From contig CADCXD010000009.1 of NCBI GenBank assembly GCA_902806575.1, positions 2,728,001 through 2,792,000 on the forward strand: 64,000 bases of DNA, in the 5' to 3' direction. Position 1 is the first letter of the stretch. Each line of letters begins with the position of its first letter. The notes beneath the pieces were generated by a model. It ran no database searches and was not told where the DNA came from. It saw nothing but the letters and a program-made list of their open reading frames with translations. Shown here piece after piece: positions 56,622-64,000 of this stretch. A program made the position numbers and the translations under genes. The stretch comes from Jackrogersella multiformis (taxonomy: Eukaryota > Ascomycota > Sordariomycetes > Xylariales > Hypoxylaceae).

Positions 56622-57882
56622 TCACAATTTTCCAGACCTATTATCCTCCGTGATCTTCAAAATATGCCCAATCTTCTCCGGCTGCACCCTCTCCCACAGC
56701 GATCCCAGCCCCTTCTTGACACCCTTCTCGTGCTCCCTTCTGAAGAAGTCCTCCGCGCTCTTGACACGATTCGGGTGGATCTCATCCAGCAACTTGTAGT
56801 CCCTCTTCACGATCCCCTTGTTCGCGCCCGAGTTCTGCCACGTGGTCCAGAACCCCGAGAAGTTGTCGCGGATGGTCATCGTGGCCGGGTCCTCGGGGTC
56901 CGCGTTGTAGCCCGCGGGGCGCTCCGGGTCCACCACCCACACCTTGCCGAAGTAGTCGTCGAAGCGGATGTCCTCGGCCCGCGCCGGGTGTCCCGTTACT
57001 TTCTCGAAGGCGCGCGCTAGGTCCTCGCGCCCTACGTGCGCGACCGAGACCTCGAGGTCGAGGCCGTTGGCCCGGTCCGGATGGTCGAACAGCCACTTCA
57101 CGTAGTACCCGCAGTCGTCTAGGGCTACGTACGGCACGGCGCCGTTGCCGAGCGGTAGCCGCCACACTGCCGTGCTGTCCTCGACTGACACCGTCATCGG
57201 CGTGTTGGACGAGATGGTCATCTCCATGTACGGGCCCGTCGTGAACAGCGCGGCTTTCATCCGGTGCTGGTTGTCCCGGTTCTGCTGGAGGATCCACTCC
57301 CCGATGCGCCCTTTGCCGTCGTAATGGCCGGCCCTATTTTGTTTTTAGTAGTTATTACAGGTCTGATGGAGTAATCATGTCGGTGATGATAGAAATAGGT
57401 TAAAGGGGAGAAGTCGCAGTGATATTCTTCGGAAAAAACTGGGCCCTCGATTCCTATGCTGAAGACACGATAACGAGATGAAAAAAACGGAAAACTAACC
57501 GATTCTCGGGCTTAAATCCACTCTTCTTATAAATATAATCAAGGTTCCCAAGGATGAAGAACTTCACACCCTCCTCGATCGCTAGCTCGTAAGCGCGAAT
57601 GGTCCAGTATATCTCGGTTTTCTCGCCCGAGTTGAAACCGTCGATGTTGACGAATGCGCCCCAGGCTCCCCGAAAAGTGGCGCGCAGGTCCGCCTCTGAG
57701 GCGAAGGTACCGACGACGGGCTCTACAGGTCCGAAGGATTGTAATTCCCGGAACCGGGCGCTGGCGGGATCGCGCGTGAGAGCCCGGACTGTATAGACAC
57801 CGGACTGGACGAGGTCGCGCACGACCGGGATGCCCTGAGCGCCGGTGGCGCCGATGACTGCGATTAGACGAGGTGAGGACAT
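56622..57882 (-). CDS. NmrA-like NAD(P)-binding protein
   Basis: Two exons, 57882-57500 and 57333-56622, with a 166-nt intron (57499-57334, GTTAGT...AAAATAG), giving 364 aa. The start MSSPRLIAVIGATGAQGIPV carries the Rossmann motif GATGAQG; VRALTRDPAS and FVNIDGFNSG follow. The joined region has YDGKGRIGEWILQQ and, after it, the segment leading to EDSTAVWRLPLGNGAVPYVA, VGREDLARAFEKVTG and a C-terminus typical of NmrA-like dinucleotide-sensing or isoflavone-reductase-related proteins. NmrA itself regulates nitrogen metabolism through AreA; many paralogues are oxidoreductases. Which one this is cannot be decided. The donor GTTAGT is common in fungal genes. Confidence 0.92.
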
Positions 57883-59029
57883 TGTTATATAATGATATGT
57901 ATATTGTAAGATGCTGTAAATCGGTGATATGTGCTTGATTGCTTGAAGTGGTTTGGGACTTCAATTCCTTGCTTCGACTCCTGATTCATCGCCGCAGTTA
58001 TATAGCTCGAAGAATGGTATTCTAGAAACATCATGCTATGATTACTACTTCAGTGTGTTACTGATGGCGAGAAATTGATGACAATTTGTATTGAGATGTT
58101 GCCATGGTGGTAGTAATTTCTGATTATTCTATCAAAATGCCACCACCGTTGGCTATTGGATACTCCAGAAGTCGGTGCCGAATTGGTTCGGCATGATGAA
58201 GTACTTATTATGCTAATATAGTTAGTGCCTCTTATGTAAAGGACTATCTTTTGGAGTTATTGTAAAGACCTTGATATGTCTGCTGCCGCTAGACGGGCTA
58301 GTCAGCAGCTTGAGATTCTGATTACTTATCCCTAGTGGGAGGTAGCAATTACAGCAGCGGTGACATATTCGATCACTAAACATTCTGCAGCTACTATACA
58401 TATAATCAATATTCAAGATCCCTGCCGAAACTCATGTATGCTACATCATGCTAACCTAGAGATTCAGTTTATGGGATTAATCATCCCATAAATGGTACAA
58501 ATTTGTTGTTGCATTGCATATCTTTTCCTGGCACATCTACCCCCTATTATAATATAGCATGTCAACTGGCGTCATGTCATATGAAGGTTGCATCTAGTTT
58601 ATTGCAACTGTATCTTTTCAGAATTTAAAATGTATTATAATCAAGCTGGTTAAAATCGCCCATTTAGATTAGTGATTGCTTTCAAATTTGAGAAGATCTA
58701 ATTCCTCAGGGTAACAGTATCAACTCTCGCCTTCACTGTAAACGTAACAACTAGGTTAGAAGCAATCACTGACACTCAAATCTGAGAGCATTGTTGTCTC
58801 GCCACGTAAAATCATCGTATTACTTATCAATCTATCTATTTTGCCACGGTAATATTCGTGGACGTGAAATCTCTATCTAAACCAGGGTACCGTATCTTCT
58901 AGTCCTAGGGGTATTCGACAGCAGGAAACCTATGCGAAGTACACAGTGATAGTGAAACATTCCGACGTCATAGCTCTGCCTTGAGCCCTGAGTCCGTCTA
59001 GAAGCTTATAAATCCGGAATTTCCGAATA
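57883..59029. other. Intergenic, AT-rich
   Basis: No gene supported. A short inverted repeat (AGTGATTGCTT at 58672-58682 and AAGCAATCACT at 58762-58772) with nearby TCAAATTTGAGA/TCAAATCTGAGA is visible; too short to call an element. Confidence 0.5.
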
Positions 59030-60190
59030 TCATAGCTTGAATTGCTTCGCGCATTCGATTCCCTCGGCGAATGTGCCCACGCGTGCGTCGATTGCGTAGC
59101 CCTCCGCTTCGAATCTCTTGCATTCGTCGTACAATTTGGTCAGCGGGACGAGGAAAACCTCGATGAACTCGTCCTCTTCCAACTCCGGCTTGAGATTCTG
59201 ATTCTCGGGTAAGCTCATGTCAACGGTGACGTGGACCATCCGTAGATTGGTATTGCAGAAGCCCGGGTCTGGTTGCTTAGTCAGCAAGATAAAAAATGAA
59301 ATAAAAATGAAACCATTAATAGGCGCAAGAGAATCTCAGAATATTTCAGAGAGCGGGCTCTCCTTTAAGTCTTTCGAGTATAAAATCCCTTGTCCCCGTA
59401 TCATTTCACGCCCAAAGTTGGTCGGTATGGCTCACTCCACTATCCCCAGTAGTCTATTTTAGGAGCACTCGAAATTGCTAGGAACTATGATGAAACACGC
59501 GAGACAACAATGTAAAGCACCTACCGTTGAACATCATGGGTGAAGTTTGAGCTGGCTTGGCCACATAGCCGGTTTCCTCCTTCAGCTCACGAATGGCAGC
59601 TTCCTCGACAGTTTCGCCCTCGTCGATGAGGCCTGCTGGAACCTCGATGGTGACCTTGTCGATAGGTGCACGATACTAATGCAAATTGAAGTGTTAGTAT
59701 CAAGAATTCTATCGTTATCATTGGCGCTTGAAAGGAAAAGGGGGACAGGGGTTGTATATGACATTGAATCTAGGGCCATGCTACAGGGAGGGTAACCCAA
59801 CAAGGACCAAGATGATGAGGCACCAAGATTCTCTACTGACCTGTTTCTGAAGGACGATCTCGGGACCTGTCGGCTTCTCCAGAATTGCTACAATTCCTAC
59901 ACCATCGATCTCACTGTTCTTCGGCCTGGTGGTACGCTCTGCTGACTCCCAGGTACGTGTCTGGCTCTTTGAATCAGTGTAAGTCAGCCTGGATGTGTAA
60001 TGTTAGCATAACGAGTTTAAGCTCGCTCGAAGACATTCAATCGCTGCCTACTTCACGAGTTTAGCCCAGACGGCATCGTTGTTCTCCTATTCAAGATGTT
60101 AGAAGATCGCATTCAGGATCAATCAGTCAGAACGAGACGGGCACTTACGAGGGGTTCTACAGACAGAACCTTGGCATTGTCGAACGACAT
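59030..60190 (-). CDS. NUDIX hydrolase, ADP-ribose/ADP-sugar pyrophosphatase (Ysa1 type)
   Basis: Five exons: 60190-60149, 60086-60052, 59988-59841, 59675-59525, 59268-59030, giving 204 aa, the usual size. All phases close. The start is MSFDNAKVLSVEPLENNDAV. The NUDIX box is complete: G90, E96, R104, E105, E108, E109 and G111 in GLIDEGETVEEAAIREL followed by KEETGYV, preceded by YRAPIDKVTIEVPA. The C-terminal part has FCNTNLRMVHVTVD and EFIEVFLVPL, typical of ADP-ribose hydrolases, which cleave ADP-ribose to AMP and ribose 5-phosphate. Introns are short except the last (256 nt). A conserved housekeeping gene. Confidence 0.94.
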
Positions 60191-60710
60191 AGCTAATCAA
60201 AAGAATGCTGTGGATATTATAAGTACGTGGATTTTGTGAATTCGCTTTTTGGATGATGGTAATGAATTGCGAAGGAAAATAAAAATGTGCGATTGTTTTC
60301 GTGTTGTTTTACCAATGGGCGTCACCGATACTTTGCCAGCTGGGATTAGGTACCCACCAGGTGGAGACAGCTGGTAGCTAGTCTAGGTTGTTAATTACTT
60401 GCCAGGGGGCAACTAGGGCGGTTGATATGCCCATATTAAATATTATTAAGATGAAAAACATCAAGGTCATGTTTTTATTTTATTTCTATTTTCTTGTTGT
60501 TTTCAATGGTTATATTGTTAAGGGGTTCTTAAAAGGGATGAACGGAGAGGCATTATTAACTTATTAATAAATCACGAACCTCACTTTAACTTTCCTGAGT
60601 TCAAGAAATCTAAATACGAAGGAATGCAATGTTATTTAGTGCTATGAGACCAGGAAGCAACAGAGTAAATCAACTAAAACAAGCCAATTAAGAGTCCAAG
60701 ACGTTCATTA
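60191..60710. other. Intergenic, promoter of the NUDIX gene
   Basis: No gene seen. An AT-rich segment with CCAGCTGG/CAGCTGG motifs near 60335-60378. Confidence 0.5.
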
Positions 60711-61754
60711 TTACTCCAACTTCAACCTCTTCACCTCAGGGATATCGTCTTCGACCCCTGCCTCTCCCATTACGTCGTCACCGTCGTCATCCTCCTGCAG
60801 CTCTTGTGCTGCGCTGGCACCACCTCCATCCTCCTCGTCTGACTCCGCCTGGGCTACTTCTCTGTATTCCTTGAAGGCGTTGTACTTACGTACAACGCCT
60901 TTTCCCTTTGGAGATTCCCTGGCCCCCGAGGGCTCTCCCCGCGTCGGAGCAACCCGGTCCTCGAAAGCATCACGATGCTTGGCCTTGCACTCGGTGTCGT
61001 AGAAAAAGAGTTCCTCGTCAGGAACCTTCGACAGGTCTAGCTCATCCTGTCTCTCGAAGCCGGCGGCTGTCTCCTTCCAGGATCGTTTGATCTGCTCCAT
61101 GTCTGGGATGAGCCTATCCTCTCCGTCTCCGGACGCCTCATGGTGGGTGAGGTGGTAGGGGAAGTACTTGTCGTAGACGGGTTTGTTCTTAGCCACCACG
61201 TCTTCCGCCAGCTCGATGTTCTCTTGGCAGATTGCGTCGCCCTCTTTGAGTACTGTGGGCTGTTGGATTGGATAGTACTCGAGAAATTTGTCTCGGAAGA
61301 GATCGAGGGCGAGGGCTAGGGGTTGCCCGGTTGGAACCTCTTCTCCTGGGCTCAGCACCGCGTTCAGGAAGATGGCGCGCGCGTGAAACGCCTTATATGT
61401 AAATGCCCAGAAGGCCTGGTCGTTGAACTTGGTGGACCACGTGAATGAGTTTTTGGCTCTCGCGAAGAATTCTCGTGGCTCTAGTTCTCCGCACATCCAA
61501 ATCTTGTCGGCGGCGAATTCATAGCTATGGGATAGTGCCAGGCTGATCACGATTGGCCGAGTCGTCTTCAGGCCTCTGACTATGACCTTCGCGAGGTGAA
61601 AGGAATGTGGGTGGTGTAAGAGAAAGCGGCATTGCACCGTGTCACGTTGAATGAGCTGATCGTGAACTTCTTCGGGCTGTGTTTCCCAACGAAGACCGCC
61701 TTGAAAGCCTCTATAGATAAGCTTTTGGAGGGGAGGTGTGTGCTTGGACGGCAT
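60711..61754 (-). CDS. Unknown conserved-looking protein with acidic C-terminal tail
   Basis: Intronless, 347 aa from ATG 61754. The N-terminal 240 residues look like a folded soluble domain (WETQPEEVHDQLIQRDTV, LHHPHSFHLAKVIVRGLK, FTWSTKFNDQAFWAFTYKAF), but I recognise no family. From about residue 255 the chain is polar, rich in Glu, Asp and Lys, with KGKGVVRKYNAFKEYREV, then acidic clusters ESDEEDGG and EDDDGDDVMG, ending in PEVKRLKLE, which could act as a nuclear localisation signal. A nuclear role is inference only. Coding composition is normal, and it lies between housekeeping genes, so it is probably a real gene. Confidence 0.75.
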   Translation of the reverse strand: MPSKHTPPLQKLIYRGFQGGLRWETQPEEVHDQLIQRDTVQCRFLLHHPHSFHLAKVIVRGLKTTRPIVISLALSHSYEFAADKIWMCGELEPREFFARAKNSFTWSTKFNDQAFWAFTYKAFHARAIFLNAVLSPGEEVPTGQPLALALDLFRDKFLEYYPIQQPTVLKEGDAICQENIELAEDVVAKNKPVYDKYFPYHLTHHEASGDGEDRLIPDMEQIKRSWKETAAGFERQDELDLSKVPDEELFFYDTECKAKHRDAFEDRVAPTRGEPSGARESPKGKGVVRKYNAFKEYREVAQAESDEEDGGGASAAQELQEDDDGDDVMGEAGVEDDIPEVKRLKLE

Positions 61755-62168
61755 GGTGGAGATTGGAAGACTCGATGGTTATGTTAATAAAGTCGTGTTA
61801 GGCAAAATTATGGTGAATACGAAAGTGAAGATCAGTCTCAAAAGGCAAAAATGGGAGGAACTGGTTGGGACGAGATTTAATGTTGCTGGGTTTCATTTGG
61901 ACTAGGAGAAGGGATTAAGAAGTTCAGTGTAATCAGTGGTTGGGACACTAGGTAAGTTTTGCAGATAGGTGTGCTACCGTTAAGGTGATGCAAATGTGTT
62001 TACCTAGGGTAGGGGTGTACAGTCATAACGTGTAATAAATGTTCAGAAGTAATAATGCAGTGGGAAAGGGGTGGTGAATACTTGGGTAGGTAGCGTCAGG
62101 TGACATTGTACTGGGAGAAGGGTGGTTGTCAGGCTTATAAATCAAAATAAGTGCACTGATTATCATCA
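61755..62168. other. Intergenic
   Basis: Promoter side of the preceding gene; CCTAGG-type motifs near 61949, 62002 and 62083. No gene. Confidence 0.5.
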
Positions 62169-62266
62169 AGGGGCATTGGCCTAGTGGTTCAGAGGTCAAT
62201 TGTTCAACTTCAAGGAAACTTGATATTGAAAACAATCAGGGTTCGATTCCCTGCGGGGGGGTTTTT
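62169..62266 (+). other. tRNA-like RNA polymerase III element
   Basis: A perfect A box TGGCCTAGTGG (62177-62187), a perfect B box GGTTCGATTCC (62240-62250) and a T5 terminator (62262-62266) are present. The D stem (GCCT/AGGT) and T arm (CAGGG-loop-CCCTG) fold. The 5' GGGGCAT and 3' CGGGGGG ends do not pair, so there is no acceptor stem, and the centre is replaced by a hairpin-forming sequence (ATTGTTCAA...TTGAAAACAAT). Where a Leu anticodon CAA would sit, TTCAAC occurs, but no Leu variable arm exists. I call it a tRNA pseudogene or SINE head that may still be transcribed. Confidence 0.65.
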
Positions 62267-63389
62267 CAGATGTCTTTTCGGGGCCGCTTCTTTCACGACT
62301 GGGGGCCCCTACACAACTCGGGAGTACGCATTATGGACAGAGAAATGTAGGCTTATGGCGTCTAAGATCAGTTCGCTGCTCGACCCTAGAAAGCATCTAA
62401 GAACTTCCCCTGGAGGTGGGATGACCAAATTTTTTTCCTCCCTTCCCTACTTACTTACCTACCTCGGTACCTACCCTACCACCTTATTATTCCTCGTCTT
62501 AAATAGGATTTTTATATGATGCTATTTTGATTTTTTATTTTCGTGGATCACCACATCTTATTTACCTACTTAAGGTATATATATATATTTTTAAAAAAAA
62601 TATTAACATCGCTCCTCGCTGTTATGCACAGCACATATTATGTAAAGACAATAAATAAATTGATTGGCCAGACATCTACTGGTATACTTGTAAGAAAATC
62701 GTTCAGAATAAGCTCTTACTCCTATTTTAAAATAGCTATTAAGAACTGATCGCGTCTTCTCTATCTCCAAACCATGATCGATTTAAAGTGTCAGTTACCG
62801 CTGTCGATGGGATCCACTCGGAGACCCGGGTTAGCCGGCAGTAGTTGCAGGCCGCGCCCCACGTTACGTTACAATGCTTCCGGTTCTGACTTAAGGTAAA
62901 ATCTGACAATTAAATTGCCTTACTAATACAACATCAATATCCCGCTCTATCCCAGTCAGCCCATGGATAACATGAATCAATCAGCCGCCATCGCGCACGG
63001 GCCAAGGCGTAATTTGACATTGGCAAGCCAGGCATTTATCTCGGGCAAACTGTGTTCTCTCTCAATAACCCCAACACGACGGCGAATTGGGGTGGTCGGT
63101 CATGCATGGCGTCGGCTTCAACGAATGATATACAAGGTGGCTGCCCGGGAACGCATATTGGCCGAGGTCGAGTAAGGATTTTCACCCGGCACAGCCATGT
63201 GTAACAGGAGACTGCCTGCTCATGTTTGACGATGGATATCATGCAGCGGTTCCCCGCACATGTTGAACCTCAACCTTGAGCTCTCACACAATCTGGGGAG
63301 TAGGTATTAACGGCCCTCTCAATCGGCTACAGTAGGATCCACAAACATTTAAGTCCGCGCGAAGAACGGGCCGTTCCGTATAACTCGAG
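62267..63389. other. Intergenic, AT-rich, with short repeats
   Basis: No gene called. CCTAGG-type and GGTACC motifs near 62455-62475 and 62560; frames of 68-117 codons lack motifs. The right end is the promoter of the patatin gene. Confidence 0.5.
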
Positions 63390-63998
63390 ATGGAATATCG
63401 AAATGCGACAGGGGGGCCTGGTCCACCGCTAAGGGTCCTTTCTCTCGGTAATTGAAATCCGTACCCTGAGCCTCGTCTGTCATGCTAATAGTTCTATCTA
63501 GACGGAGGCGGTATTCGTGGCAAGTCTAGCCTTTTGATCCTAGAGAACATCATGGAGAGAATTCGTGAAGTCCAAAGTCTTGATCAGGTCCCTAAACCAT
63601 GCGACTATTTCGATCTGATTGGTGGCACCAGCACTGGCGGGTAATTGCAACAATTCAGTACATCCTTATATCTGATGTTCCTGCTAATATCAAATAGGAT
63701 CATCGCAATCATGCTTGGGAGACTGAGCATGACTGTCGATGAGTGTATACGAGCATACGATAAACTTGCTGAGACTGCTTTCACCCCGAAGCGAATGCTC
63801 TTTCCTCTCCCCTCGCCAAAGGGTGCCTATTCTGCCCAAGCCCTCGAGAATGCCATCAAGCAGACGGTCCGAGAGTTTTGCACGGAGGATTCATGTGTCA
63901 CCCAACGGTCCCAAGGCCAGTCAACGGCTGAAACATGTACACACATTGACCTCGAATTTCGCAATGCATCATGTTCCAAGACGTGCGTTCTCAAATGA
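63390..63998 (+). CDS. Patatin-like phospholipase, 5' part only
   Basis: Exons 63390-63447, 63502-63640 and 63698 to the window edge. The start MEYRNATGGPGPPLRVLSLD is followed by the oxyanion motif GGGIRG and by LIGGTSTGG, which holds the nucleophile Ser in GxSxG; then IIAIMLGRLSMTVDECI and ETCTHIDLEFRNASCSKT, all patatin-like. The catalytic Asp would lie beyond the window. Fungal proteins with this start are commonly patatin fused to a nucleotide-binding domain and repeats, an NLR-like layout, or plain phospholipases; the edge hides which. The last codons before the edge run into TGA, but an intron donor (GTGCGT at about 63982) just before is more likely, so I do not call it broken. Confidence 0.82.
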
Positions 63999-64000
63999 AG

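Noticed and set aside
58672..58772. 11-bp inverted repeat (AGTGATTGCTT/AAGCAATCACT) as a small transposon
   Set aside because: The arms are too short and there is no further matching sequence or target duplication.

Overview
The window is nuclear DNA of a filamentous ascomycete, most likely a Sordariomycete. Genes are intron-bearing, with introns mostly 47-170 nt, GTAAGT/GTATGT-type donors and CTAAC-type branch sites 10-20 nt before the acceptor. The gene families (HET domain, DUF7708/P-loop, Rho3, STRIPAK FHA protein, laccase, NmrA-like, fungal caleosin) are typical of Pezizomycotina. I cannot name the genus. Exon structures below were assembled by hand: splice sites, reading phase and family motifs had to agree.

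Layout. 0.6-11.4 kb: fatty-acyl-CoA synthetase (FAT1 type), an FMN-binding oxidase-like protein, a HET protein, a nucleoside hydrolase with a damaged splice acceptor, and a DUF6604-like gene with a frame break. 12.6-20.8 kb: the SLMAP/PRO45-type STRIPAK FHA protein, a five-exon mitochondrial Mgr2 gene that simple ORF calling misses, and a laccase. 21.1-28.5 kb: a degraded stretch holding a short-chain dehydrogenase that cannot be read through, a 364-bp MITE-like element, an AAA ATPase with an in-frame stop and a frame shift, and a broken DUF7708/P-loop gene. 29.4-39.6 kb: J-domain/zinc protein, an interstitial telomeric repeat, an intact dehydrogenase, an AT-rich gene-poor stretch with one small unknown gene, a threonine aldolase-type PLP enzyme and a secreted RNase T2. 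40.5-44.6 kb: a divergent pair, a C-terminally membrane-anchored protein and a large protein with a trypsin-like triad. 45.4-61.8 kb: conserved housekeeping genes (Rho3, CWC25, COP9 subunit 2, caleosin, NmrA-like, ADP-sugar pyrophosphatase) and two unknowns. 62-64 kb: a tRNA-like Pol III element and the 5' part of a patatin-like phospholipase running into the window edge.

How it fits together. No metabolic cluster is evident; most genes act independently. The recurring theme is non-self recognition or NLR-type families: HET domain, DUF7708/P-loop, trypsin-like domain, patatin. They lie among decayed genes and AT-rich DNA, the usual look of fast-evolving accessory sequence between conserved blocks. 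Nearly every intergenic region carries short copies of a CCTAGG-centred palindrome (variants of ACCTAGGTAGGT), which I did not notice inside coding exons.
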